A stretch of DNA of 23,195 bases from SOKG01 sp964502665 (GCA_964502665.1 CAZCXP010000024.1:1-23195), one strand, 5' to 3'. Positions 14,767-21,971 are shown, counted from the first letter of the stretch. Translations and numbers: made by a program. The notes: a model not told the origin generated them from the sequence alone.

Positions 14767-15954
14767 ATGCGCAAACAAACCATCCGTGATGTCGAGCTTA
14801 GAGGAAAGAGAGTGCTGGTCAGGGTTGATTTCAACGTCCCACTCGACATGGAAAATAACACGATCAGCGACGATAGCCGCATTCGGGCAGTGCTGCCTAC
14901 TATAAGGTACCTGCTCGGCGCAGGAAGCAAGGTGATCCTTTGCTCCCACCTTGGGCGTCCCAAGGGCGAAGTCGTCGAGGAGCTGCGGTTGACTCCAGTG
15001 GCGAAGCGCCTCTCACAACTTCTGGAGCTACCAGTGACAAATACTAGGGACTGCATAGGCCCGGAGGTAGAAGGGGCAGTCTCCCGCCTCAAGGAGGGCG
15101 ATGTTCTCCTGCTGGAGAACCTGCGCTTCCATCCCGAGGAGGAGAAGAATGACTCTGACTTTGCCAGGGCCCTCTCCCGATTAGCAGATGTCTATGTTAA
15201 TGATGCCTTCGGTACTGCTCACCGAGCTCATGCGTCTACAGTCGGTGTCGCCCGCTACCTCCCTGCAGTCGCCGGTTTTCTCATGGAGAAAGAGATCGAT
15301 TTCCTGGGCAAGGCTTTGACTGACCCTGTGCCTCCCTTCGCAGCCATCACCGGCGGCGCCAAGGTGAGTGACAAGCTGGGCCTTCTGGAGAATATTCTGG
15401 GGAAAGTCGATTTCCTGCTTATCGGCGGCGGCATGTGCTGCACCTTCCTTAAGGCTCAAAACCACGACGTGGGGCAATCAAAAGTTGAGGAAGATAAACT
15501 CGGCTTCGCCCTGGATTTGACGAGGAAAGCTGCTGAGGCTGGAGTGAAGCTAATGCTGCCCAGCGACGTCGTTGTTGCTGAGAGTTTTGCCACCGGTGTC
15601 CCTTCTGAGGTTGTATCCATTTCCGATATACCAGGAAGCTCTTATGTTATGGACATTGGCCCCCAGACCATCGAGAGCTTCACCGCCGAGCTCAGGAAAT
15701 GTAAGACGGTCATCTGGAACGGGCCCATGGGCGTTTTCGAGTTCGCAGAGTTCCGACGGGGAACCGAGGCCATTGCGCGACAACTGGCAGAGCTCCAAGC
15801 TACCACCATCCTCGGCGGCGGTTCCACCGCTTCAGCGGTGGACGAGCTTGGCCTGGCAGATAAGATGAGCCATGTCTCCACGGGCGGAGGTGCTGCCCTT
15901 GAGTTCCTGGAAGGCAAGACCTTGCCCGGGGTAGCAGTGCTGCAGGATAAATAG
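14767..15954 (+). CDS. pgk: Phosphoglycerate kinase
   Basis: Transfers phosphate between 1,3-bisphosphoglycerate and ADP in glycolysis/gluconeogenesis. From the ATG at 14767 the product has 395 residues, the usual length, and starts MRKQTIRDVELRGKRV as family members do. Visible motifs are VRVDFNVPL, SHLGRPKG, ENLRFHPEEEKND, GGAKVSDK, the nucleotide-binding WNGPMGVFE, GGGSTASAV and the C-terminal STGGGAALEFLEGKTLPGV. In-frame ATGs at 14728 (inside a REP-like repeat) and 14755 would add 13 and 4 residues. The ribosome site is weak for all three, with GAAG about 6 nt before 14767. It is the first gene of a glycolytic run, with apgM 17 bp downstream. Confidence 0.96.
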   Translation: MRKQTIRDVELRGKRVLVRVDFNVPLDMENNTISDDSRIRAVLPTIRYLLGAGSKVILCSHLGRPKGEVVEELRLTPVAKRLSQLLELPVTNTRDCIGPEVEGAVSRLKEGDVLLLENLRFHPEEEKNDSDFARALSRLADVYVNDAFGTAHRAHASTVGVARYLPAVAGFLMEKEIDFLGKALTDPVPPFAAITGGAKVSDKLGLLENILGKVDFLLIGGGMCCTFLKAQNHDVGQSKVEEDKLGFALDLTRKAAEAGVKLMLPSDVVVAESFATGVPSEVVSISDIPGSSYVMDIGPQTIESFTAELRKCKTVIWNGPMGVFEFAEFRRGTEAIARQLAELQATTILGGGSTASAVDELGLADKMSHVSTGGGAALEFLEGKTLPGVAVLQDK

Positions 15955-15971
15955 AAGTAGCGAGAGGAAAG

Positions 15972-17177
15972 ATGCTCAGCCTGGATCAAATGAAGGACCT
16001 ATCAAGGCAGTCGCCAGCAAAGATCGTGCTGCTTGTGATCGATGGCCTTGGCGGTCTGCCCAGACCGGAAACTGGCAGGACGGAGCTTGAGTCTGCTCAT
16101 ACACCCAACCTCGACCGTCTGGCAAGCAAGGGAATCTGCGGCATGATCGATCCCGTATCTCGGGGCATTACCCCAGGCAGTGCCCCGGGGCACCTTGCCC
16201 TCTTCGGCTATGATCCACTCAAGTTCACTGTAGGCCGTGGGATCTTGGAGGTCCTGGGCATTGACTTCGCCGTCAAGAAGGGCGATGTTGCTGCTCGGGG
16301 CAACTTCTGCACCATCGACCAGAAGGGACTTGTCGTCGACCGCCGGGCAGGGCGTATCTCAACCGAAGAGAATGCCAGCTTATGCCAGAGCCTGAGCAAG
16401 ATTGTACTCGATGGTGCCGAGCTTCACGTCATCCCGGTGAAAGAGCACCGCTTCGCAGCGGTATTCCGCGGCGATGAACTCTCGGGGGATGTCACCGATT
16501 CCGACCCTCAGCAGGTGGGGCTAGCGCCACAGACCGTGGTTGCACTTTCACCGACTGCGCAGAAGGTGGCCAGGCTAGCCAACGAGTTCGCAGCTAAGGC
16601 AAAGGCAACGCTGGCCGATCATCATCCTGCCAATATGATACTTCTACGCGGCTTCTCCCAGTACCCTAACTTACCCACCATGGCCGACATTTATAAGTTG
16701 AACGCCGCTGCTATCGCGGCCTATCCCATGTACCGCGGCCTGGCTAAGCTGGTGGGTATGAAAATACTCGATACCGGGGCTAGTATCGAAGACGAGTTCG
16801 ATACCCTGGTTCAGCATTACGGCGACCACGACTTCTTTTTTGTCCATGTGAAGAGGACAGATTCCGCTGGTGAAGATGGCGACTTCGACACCAAAGTCCG
16901 TATCCTGGAGGAGGTCGACGAGTTACTGCCCAAGATCATCAACCTCGATCCTGATGTCATGGTAGTCTCCGGCGACCACTCCACGCCAGCAGTATTGAAA
17001 GCGCACAGTTGGCATTCTGTGCCTCTCGTTCTCTATTCCAAGTGGTGCCGACCCGACCAAGTACAAGAGTTCTCAGAACCAGCCTGTTCATCTGGCGCTC
17101 TGGGAAGGTTCCCCGCGGTGGAGGTCATGCCTTTAGCAATGGCCAACGCCCTTAAATTGGCGAAATTCGGTGCTTAG
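15972..17177 (+). CDS. apgM: 2,3-bisphosphoglycerate-independent phosphoglycerate mutase, archaeal type
   Basis: Interconverts 3- and 2-phosphoglycerate through a phosphoserine intermediate. It belongs to the alkaline phosphatase superfamily and to the roughly 400-residue archaeal-type group, not the 510-residue GpmI group; its length is 401. The metal-binding start is LLVIDGLGG (D24). The catalytic serine is S70 in TPGSAPGHLALFGYDP. VGRGILEVLGID and the C-terminal metal motif SGDHSTP with a following histidine are also present. The ATG has GAGAGG 5 nt upstream. It lies between pgk and tpiA, with the tpiA Shine-Dalgarno overlapping its stop, so the three are clearly one operon. Confidence 0.94.
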   Translation: MLSLDQMKDLSRQSPAKIVLLVIDGLGGLPRPETGRTELESAHTPNLDRLASKGICGMIDPVSRGITPGSAPGHLALFGYDPLKFTVGRGILEVLGIDFAVKKGDVAARGNFCTIDQKGLVVDRRAGRISTEENASLCQSLSKIVLDGAELHVIPVKEHRFAAVFRGDELSGDVTDSDPQQVGLAPQTVVALSPTAQKVARLANEFAAKAKATLADHHPANMILLRGFSQYPNLPTMADIYKLNAAAIAAYPMYRGLAKLVGMKILDTGASIEDEFDTLVQHYGDHDFFFVHVKRTDSAGEDGDFDTKVRILEEVDELLPKIINLDPDVMVVSGDHSTPAVLKAHSWHSVPLVLYSKWCRPDQVQEFSEPACSSGALGRFPAVEVMPLAMANALKLAKFGA

Positions 17178-17188
17178 GAGGACATGTC

Positions 17189-17953
17189 ATGCGCATGCCG
17201 ATAATAGCCGGTAACTGGAAAATGAACACCTCTGTGGCTGAGGCAGCGGAGTTGGTCAAAGGGATGAAAAAAAAGCTGAACAGCATATCAGGGGTGGAAA
17301 AAGTGCTCTGCCCCCCTTTCATCTCGCTGACGACAGCAAAGGAGCTCATCAAGGGGACATCTATCAAACTCGGCGCACAGAATATGTACTCTGAACTCAC
17401 CGGTGCCTACACTGGGGAGATATCGCCGGTGATGCTTGCTGGACTCTGCGAATTCGTGATCCTGGGGCACTCGGAAAGAAGGACACACTTCGGGGAGAGC
17501 GATCAGATGGTCAACAAGAAGGTTCAGGCCGCGCTTGGAATGCAGCTCACACCAATCATCTGCGTTGGCGAAAGCCTGGAACAAAACGAGGCGGGTGAAA
17601 CTATAGAAGTGGTCACCAGGCAAGTCAGAGCAGCCTTTGAAGGCATTGACTCGCCCCGGGGAGCAGTCATCGCCTATGAGCCAATTTGGGCCATCGGCAC
17701 CGGCAAGGCTGCTAGGGGTGATCAGGCCAACGCCACCAGTGGTGTTATCCGTAGCATCGTTGCCCAGCTTTACGGCGATTCCGTAGCTCAAGAGATGCGC
17801 ATCCAATATGGCGGCAGTGTCAACCGCACCAACGTCGCTGAATTCATCAGCCAGCCTGAGATCGATGGTGCACTGGTAGGTGGAGCGAGCCTGAAAGCGG
17901 CAGAGTTCGTGGGCATCGTGGAGCAGACGGCGAAGATTAAAAAAGCGGGATGA
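17189..17953 (+). CDS. tpiA: Triosephosphate isomerase
   Basis: Interconverts dihydroxyacetone phosphate and glyceraldehyde 3-phosphate; the latter is also the Dxs substrate. Length is 254 residues. Catalytic residues are in place: N9/K11 in GNWKMN, H94 in LGHSERR and E164 in AYEPIWAIGTGK, and the phosphate loop YGGSVN and GALVGGASL are present. AGGAGG lies 7 nt before the ATG and overlaps the apgM stop codon. The tpiA stop overlaps the miaA start by ATGA, so translation of the two is coupled. Confidence 0.97.
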   Translation: MRMPIIAGNWKMNTSVAEAAELVKGMKKKLNSISGVEKVLCPPFISLTTAKELIKGTSIKLGAQNMYSELTGAYTGEISPVMLAGLCEFVILGHSERRTHFGESDQMVNKKVQAALGMQLTPIICVGESLEQNEAGETIEVVTRQVRAAFEGIDSPRGAVIAYEPIWAIGTGKAARGDQANATSGVIRSIVAQLYGDSVAQEMRIQYGGSVNRTNVAEFISQPEIDGALVGGASLKAAEFVGIVEQTAKIKKAG

Positions 17954-18885
17954 ACTCTCTTGTGGCGATAGTAGGCCCAACTGCGATAGGTAAGAGCAGT
18001 CTGGCGCTGGAGCTCGGCCAGACCTTCCACGGTGAGATCATCAACGCCGACAGCCGGCAGGTCTACCGCTACATGGACATCGGCACTACCAAGCCTACGA
18101 TGGAGGAGCGGGCCTTGGTTCCTCACCATCTCATCGATGTGGTCTGCCCCGACCAGAGTTTCAGCCTCGCCCTCTATCAAAGCAAAGCGCGAGAAGCTAT
18201 GGAGAATATTCAGAGAAAGGGGAAGCTGCCGTTCCTGGTGGGTGGGACTGGGCTATACGTGTGGTCGCTTCTGGAAGGGTGGCGCATCCCGCCGGTACCA
18301 CCCGATCCTATCCTGAGGCGGGAACTCGAGGCCATAGCCCAATCCGAAGGAACTGAGAGGCTTTACCAGGAGCTTGAACAACTCGACCCGGCTGCGGCAC
18401 GGCGCATCGATCCCAGAAACGCCCGCAGGGTGATCCGCGCGCTCGAGGTTTGTCGTCAAGGCGAACCCTTCTCCCAGCTCCAGGGAAAAGAGCCTTTCGT
18501 CAATTCTCTCGTCATCGGCTTGACAACAGACAGAGCTGACCTTTACCAACGGATCGATGCCCGCGTGGACAGCATGATGGAGAAAGGCCTGCTGACAGAG
18601 GTTGAGGGACTCTTAGCAAGAGGCTACGGATTCGACCTTCCCTCGATGTCAGGGCTGGGCTACAAACAGATAGGCATGTTCCTCCAGGGGAAAACAGACT
18701 TGCCCAAAGCAATCCAGCAAATCAAGTTCGATACCCACCGCTTTGCACGCCATCAATACGGCTGGTTTCGCCCCCAGGACAAACGCATTCACTGGTTTGA
18801 TGCAAGGGAGGAAACAAAGCAAGCTGTCAATGGATTGGTGCAGAGGTTCGCTGCAAATCAAGACGGCAAAGGGTTAGAGAACTGA
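17950..18885 (+). CDS. miaA: tRNA dimethylallyltransferase
   Basis: Adds a dimethylallyl group from DMAPP to A37 of tRNAs reading codons that start with U. The 311-residue product has the P-loop GPTAIGKSS (residues 9-17), INADSRQVYRYMDIGTTKP with the conserved aspartate, the HHLIDVVCPDQSFS segment, FLVGGTGLYVWSL, and the RNA-binding region with DPRNARRVIRALEV and FDTHRFARHQYGWFR. The start overlaps the tpiA stop (ATGA). Hfq, a frequent neighbour in other bacteria, is absent; a small membrane protein follows. Confidence 0.96.
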   Translation: MNSLVAIVGPTAIGKSSLALELGQTFHGEIINADSRQVYRYMDIGTTKPTMEERALVPHHLIDVVCPDQSFSLALYQSKAREAMENIQRKGKLPFLVGGTGLYVWSLLEGWRIPPVPPDPILRRELEAIAQSEGTERLYQELEQLDPAAARRIDPRNARRVIRALEVCRQGEPFSQLQGKEPFVNSLVIGLTTDRADLYQRIDARVDSMMEKGLLTEVEGLLARGYGFDLPSMSGLGYKQIGMFLQGKTDLPKAIQQIKFDTHRFARHQYGWFRPQDKRIHWFDAREETKQAVNGLVQRFAANQDGKGLEN

Positions 18886-18901
18886 CAAGGAGTGTGATAT
18901 C

Positions 18902-19036
18902 ATGAATCAGTCGATAAAGCAGTTCCTTTATGGAGTTCTGTTCGGAGTCCTGCTTCTTCCTGTTGTCTACATAGGGCGTCTTTGGTGGAAGCATCGCAGC
19001 GAGAAAATCAAATTCGATGAAACTGAGTGGCCCTGA
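18902..19036 (+). CDS. Small single-pass membrane protein, 44 residues
   Basis: A short reading frame with AAGGAG (18887-18892) ending 9 nt before an ATG, placed 16 bp after the miaA stop. It encodes 44 residues. A polar N-terminus (MNQSIKQF) is followed by one hydrophobic segment (about residues 8-25, LYGVLFGVLLLPVVYIG), a WWK/HR basic junction and an acidic tail ending in FDETEWP. By the positive-inside rule the C-terminus would face the cytoplasm. I do not recognise the family. The ribosome site, position in the operon and amphipathic layout argue that it is real, but a chance frame cannot be excluded. Confidence 0.6.
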   Translation: MNQSIKQFLYGVLFGVLLLPVVYIGRLWWKHRSEKIKFDETEWP

Positions 19037-19071
19037 GAATTCGGTTTGATTTGAATAGTTGGAGGTGCCTT

Positions 19072-19440
19072 ATGGGCAAACTGTCACAGAAAATCAAGGA
19101 GACCATCGCTGAGATTCGCCCTGGCATAATAGCCACAGCGAGCAAGGATGGTAAACCCAATGTCTCAGCTAAAGGTTCGTTTCGGGTGCTCGATGATGAT
19201 CATGTGCTTTTCGGCGATATCAGCTCACCACGTACCATCGCTAATCTGAGAGAGAATCCCCAGGTTTCCGTCCTGGTAGTGCATCCCAAGAGCATGAGGG
19301 GCTGCCGAATCTGGGGCAGGGGCGAGATCCTCGACTCCGGAGAACTCTTCGATCAGATGAGCAAGGAATTCGCTGAGCGCAATTTGAAAGTCAACCACGT
19401 GGTTAAGATCACAGTAGAAGAGGCACAAGATAGTTTCTAA
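19072..19440 (+). CDS. Pyridoxamine 5'-phosphate oxidase-fold (flavin-binding split barrel) protein
   Basis: The 122-residue protein resembles the small PNPOx-like family. It has an N-terminal helix, then GIIATASKDGKPNVSAKGSFRVLDDDHVLFGD, SSPRTIANLRENPQVSVLVVHP and RIWGRGEIL, the pattern of the split-barrel core that binds FMN or sometimes F420/heme. It is too short and too divergent to be called PdxH. The ATG at 19072 is chosen because GGAGGTG (19061-19067) is 5 nt upstream; an earlier in-frame ATA/ATG region overlaps the 44-residue gene. It lies 14 bp before dapF and is presumably co-transcribed; its substrate is unknown. Confidence 0.85.
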   Translation: MGKLSQKIKETIAEIRPGIIATASKDGKPNVSAKGSFRVLDDDHVLFGDISSPRTIANLRENPQVSVLVVHPKSMRGCRIWGRGEILDSGELFDQMSKEFAERNLKVNHVVKITVEEAQDSF

Positions 19441-19454
19441 GTGGAGTTGCTGAA

Positions 19455-20291
19455 GTGAATTTCGTCAAACTACAGGCCACAGGAAATGATTTCATCCTGA
19501 TAGACGCACGGAGCCTAGAGCGTGACTGGTCAGCAGTGGCCAGGGATATATGCCATCGCCACTTTGGCGTGGGCGCCGATGGGCTTCTTGTGCTCCTGCC
19601 CGGCAAGGCCGCTGACCTGCGCCTGCGAATGTTCAACCCCGATGGGTCAGAGGCCGAGGCCTGCGGCAATGGGCTAAGGTGCCTTGCCAAATATGCAGTT
19701 GAGGACGGTTTGGTGCGCAGTGCCGAGTTCACTGTGGAAACCCTGGCTGGGACGAGGGCAGTACAAACCCAAACGAGAAAAGGCGTGCAGGTGGCAATGG
19801 GCGTCCCAAACTTTGACCCCGCAGCCATCCCGGTGGTTGTGGAGCGCCCAGATAAACAAGATGCAACGCCTGTTCTCGACTATCCGATAACCATAGGCAA
19901 CAGTGAGCTGAGGATTAGCTGTGTCTCCATGGGCAATCCCCATGCTGTCTGTTTCCTGAGCGAGCCCATCGCTGATTTCCCTTTGGCTGAAGTCGGCCCC
20001 ACATTAGAGCACCACCCAATGTTCCCCAACAGGGTGAACTTCGAAGTGGCGAACATTGTCAGCCAAAACGAGATCAGGGCAAGGGTATGGGAGCGCGGAG
20101 TTGGGGAGACCCTCTCCTGTGGCAGCGGCGCCTGTGCCATAGCGGTGGTGTCGAGACTGAAGGAGCTCAGCAGTAACCCCGTTGAGATTACGTTGCCCGG
20201 CGGCACACTGACCGTGGACTGGAACGGAGCTGGAGAGGTGTTGCTCAGCGGCCCCGCCGAGGTAGTGTTCTATGGGATTTGGAGAGGTTAG
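19455..20291 (+). CDS. dapF: Diaminopimelate epimerase
   Basis: Converts LL- to meso-diaminopimelate for lysine and, where present, peptidoglycan. The 278 residues match the family. The two catalytic cysteines are C70 in EACGNGLRC and C222 in LSCGSGACA. MNFVKLQATGNDFILID at the N-terminus, FNPDGSEAE, MGNPHAVCF and VWERGVGET are also typical. The start is GTG with GGAG about 8 nt upstream. Its partner dapL is about 1.7 kb downstream, separated by the Ntn-hydrolase and DUF559 genes. Together they cover the aminotransferase (DapL) route to meso-DAP. Confidence 0.97.
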   Translation: MNFVKLQATGNDFILIDARSLERDWSAVARDICHRHFGVGADGLLVLLPGKAADLRLRMFNPDGSEAEACGNGLRCLAKYAVEDGLVRSAEFTVETLAGTRAVQTQTRKGVQVAMGVPNFDPAAIPVVVERPDKQDATPVLDYPITIGNSELRISCVSMGNPHAVCFLSEPIADFPLAEVGPTLEHHPMFPNRVNFEVANIVSQNEIRARVWERGVGETLSCGSGACAIAVVSRLKELSSNPVEITLPGGTLTVDWNGAGEVLLSGPAEVVFYGIWRG

Positions 20292-20313
20292 CTGATTCGA
20301 AAGGAGGCTGAGA

Positions 20314-21060
20314 ATGAGTTTTGTGATAGCTGTCTATGTACCAGAAGGGATCGTTATGGCTTCGGACAGCCGCCAGGCAGTGACAGTTGAAGGAAAGGCT
20401 CCCGAAGGCAGGAGCTTCAAAGTCGAGACGGTCAACTCCGACGCCGTCACCAAAACGTTTCTCCTGGAACGACACCAGATTGGCATCTCCAATTTCGGCC
20501 AGGATTTACTGGATCGCGTTCCCATTGCAAGTCGCATTAAGAGATTCATCGAGGAAGACTTAGCCTCTGGCGATAATGTAGAGACGGTTCCCAAGAAGCT
20601 GGTTAGCTATTTCCGAAAATCATTCCCCAATGCCGATGTTGGTTTTCACGTTACCGGCTACAAGAAGGAGGGCAAAGTCAGCGTTCCCCATGTTTATTCC
20701 TGCCACGTATCTCGAAACGCAGTAGAAAGAAGAAATATCAAGCCGGATGGCTCCCTCAGCTACGGCGCTGCCTGGTCCGGGCAGACCGATATCCTGACCT
20801 CAATCCTCATTCCGGTAGTAGCTAAAGATGAGAAAGGCAACGACAAAGTCATTCGCTCGCCGGCACCGATTATCTGGGATGCGATGGCGCTTCAGGATGC
20901 GATCGATTTCTCGATTTATGCGATTCGAACTACCATTGATACCATGCGTTATCAGGCACGGCCAAAGAATGTTGGCGGGCCAATCGATGTTCTGGTTCTA
21001 ACACCTGAGGAAGCCAGATGGATTCAAAGGAAAGAGTTACGTGGTAGCATCTTAGAGTAA
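20314..21060 (+). CDS. Predicted proteasome-like Ntn hydrolase
   Basis: A 248-residue protein that I do not recognise as a named family but which looks like a proteasome beta/HslV-type Ntn hydrolase. AAGGAGG (20301-20307) 6 nt before the ATG fixes the start at MSFV, so Ser2 becomes the N-terminal residue after methionine removal. Counting from that Ser as 1, Asp17 and Arg19 fall exactly where proteasome and HslV subunits have D17 and R19 (GIVMASDSR). A lysine in DAVTKTFLL (K47 of the precursor), after a loop about 13 residues longer than usual, would serve as Lys33. The IGISNFGQ...helix...VGFHVTGYKKEG...YSCHVS...YGAAWSGQTDI order also follows the fold. The nucleophile would be Ser, where Thr is common. 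Peptidase activity is an inference. It follows dapF by 22 bp. Confidence 0.7.
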   Translation: MSFVIAVYVPEGIVMASDSRQAVTVEGKAPEGRSFKVETVNSDAVTKTFLLERHQIGISNFGQDLLDRVPIASRIKRFIEEDLASGDNVETVPKKLVSYFRKSFPNADVGFHVTGYKKEGKVSVPHVYSCHVSRNAVERRNIKPDGSLSYGAAWSGQTDILTSILIPVVAKDEKGNDKVIRSPAPIIWDAMALQDAIDFSIYAIRTTIDTMRYQARPKNVGGPIDVLVLTPEEARWIQRKELRGSILE

Positions 21061-21082
21061 CATGAATAGACTGAACGAACTG
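21028..21082 (+). repeat. 55-bp direct duplicate, left copy (end of left contig)
   Basis: The last 55 bases before the N run are identical to the first 55 bases after it (21183-21237). They cover the last codons and stop of the Ntn-hydrolase gene. A 55-base exact overlap of contig ends is the footprint of a k-mer assembler, so this is probably one sequence printed twice. Confidence 0.85.
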
Positions 21083-21182
21083 NNNNNNNNNNNNNNNNNN
21101 NNNNNNNNNNNNNNNNNNNNNNNNNNNNNNNNNNNNNNNNNNNNNNNNNNNNNNNNNNNNNNNNNNNNNNNNNNNNNNNNNN
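21083..21182. other. Scaffold gap (100 N), probably artificial
   Basis: A placeholder of exactly 100 N flanked by identical 55-mers. Collapsing the two copies would join the contigs directly and remove 155 bp, leaving the Ntn-hydrolase gene complete and followed at once by the DUF559-repeat unit. Confidence 0.9.
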
Positions 21183-21237
21183 AGGAAAGAGTTACGTGGT
21201 AGCATCTTAGAGTAACATGAATAGACTGAACGAACTG
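21183..21237 (+). repeat. 55-bp direct duplicate, right copy (start of right contig)
   Basis: Identical to 21028-21082 over all 55 bases. Immediately after it begins sequence homologous to the 3' end of the DUF559 gene (see 21237-21260). Confidence 0.85.
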
Positions 21238-21260
21238 AGAGGGTATATGAGAATTTATAA
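21237..21260 (+). pseudogene. Remnant of the 3' end of a second DUF559 gene
   Basis: These bases read ERVYENL-stop in the frame that corresponds to EKIYENL-stop at the end of the intact gene (21677-21700). The match continues into the following repeat: about 45 bp from TGAGA (21236) to 21281 against 21676-21721, with two mismatches. Only the last seven codons are present, so this is the truncated edge of an earlier copy of the same gene-plus-repeat unit. Confidence 0.55.
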
Positions 21261-21327
21261 TCCCCCTAAATCCCCCTTTAGAAAAAGGGGACTTATCCCC
21301 CCTTTGTAAAGGGGGGAAGGGGGGATT
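21259..21327. repeat. Upstream C-rich/G-rich inverted-repeat element, 69 bp
   Basis: Begins AATCCCCCTAAATCCCCC and ends GGGGGGAAGGGGGGATT, so the ends form terminal inverted repeats. Inside are CCCTTTAGAAAAAGGGG and CCCCCCTTTGTAAAGGGGGG dyads. The first 23 bp and the 15 bp before them are identical to the start of the downstream element. This is a dispersed repeat type that often lies next to DUF559 genes. Confidence 0.75.
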
Positions 21328-21406
21328 AGAACATCCTGGTGGGAGTAAGGTCATTCTGTTCTACAACAAAAAACTGAAAGCATACTCCAGACAGCTGAGA
21401 AAAGAT

Positions 21407-21700
21407 ATGACTGATGCAGAAAGACTGCTCTGGTCAGAGTTAAGGAGGAAGCAATTAAAGGGTTACCAGTTTTATAGACAGAAGATCATAGGCAACTATA
21501 TAGTTGATTTCTACTGTCCCAAAGCAAAGCTAATTGTTGAAATTGATGGTAGTCAGCACTATAACGATGAGGAGCTTAAGAAAGATAAGACCAGGGATGA
21601 TTATATGGGAGAGCACAAATTAAAAGTCTTGAGGTTTTCAGACAGAGAGGTATTCAAGAATCTTAGTGGAGTTGTTGAGAAGATATATGAGAATTTATAA
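21407..21700 (+). CDS. DUF559 (Vsr-like) endonuclease-domain protein, start unclear
   Basis: A 97-residue DUF559 protein related to very-short-patch-repair endonucleases (PD-(D/E)xK-like fold). The catalytic-type core is IGNYIVDFYCPKAKLIVEIDGSQH, with the Asp in VDF and Glu/Asp in VEIDGSQH, followed by LKVLRFSDREVF. It is AT-richer than its neighbours and flanked by inverted-repeat elements, indicating acquisition. Family homology continues upstream of the first ATG (readable FYNKKLKAYSRQLRKD before MTDAERLLW), yet no ATG, GTG or TTG exists there. An ATT at 21353 with GGGAG 7 nt before it, or CTG at 21356, could be the start; otherwise the gene is N-terminally damaged. Its biological role is unknown. 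Confidence 0.82.
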   Translation: MTDAERLLWSELRRKQLKGYQFYRQKIIGNYIVDFYCPKAKLIVEIDGSQHYNDEELKKDKTRDDYMGEHKLKVLRFSDREVFKNLSGVVEKIYENL

Positions 21701-21833
21701 TCCCCCTAAATCCCCCTTTAGGAAAGGGGGACTTCTATTTACCCACTCTATGAACGAGGGCCTCATATTTACCCACTTTAGGAAAGGGGGACTCCTACTT
21801 CCCCCCTTTAATAAAGGGGGGATAGGGGGGATT
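21699..21833. repeat. Downstream C-rich/G-rich inverted-repeat element, 135 bp
   Basis: Begins AATCCCCCTAAATCCCCC, overlapping the DUF559 stop codon, and ends GGGGGGATAGGGGGGATT, giving terminal inverted repeats. It is longer than the upstream element because of an internal 60-bp-period duplication: CTTTAGGAAAGGGGGACT occurs at 21716-21733 and 21776-21793, and ATTTACCCACT also occurs twice. A reading frame across it (KSPFRKGG peptides) is repeat translation, not a gene. Confidence 0.75.
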
Positions 21834-21971
21834 TATTCGTGGGGAATGGTAAGCATGCGAATATCCCTGCTAGCGTTGGCGGCTTAACTGAAGACCCAGT
21901 CGTTCTCTGTTTGGAAAGATTGAAACCGAGACTGAAAAGGCAGAGGGATAACTCGTGAGGAGAAAGGTTTA

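Noticed and set aside
19027..19071. Upstream start for the PNPOx-like protein
   Set aside because: It overlaps the 44-residue gene; GGAGGTG is correctly spaced only for the ATG at 19072.
21699..21833. Possible CRISPR or tandem array
   Set aside because: Only two copies of an 18-bp internal motif with a 60-bp period; no regular repeat-spacer pattern and no cas genes.
21666..21887. Reading frame with KSPFRKGGLLF-type peptides after the DUF559 gene
   Set aside because: It is a translation of the C/G-rich repeat element; such peptides recur wherever this repeat type occurs.
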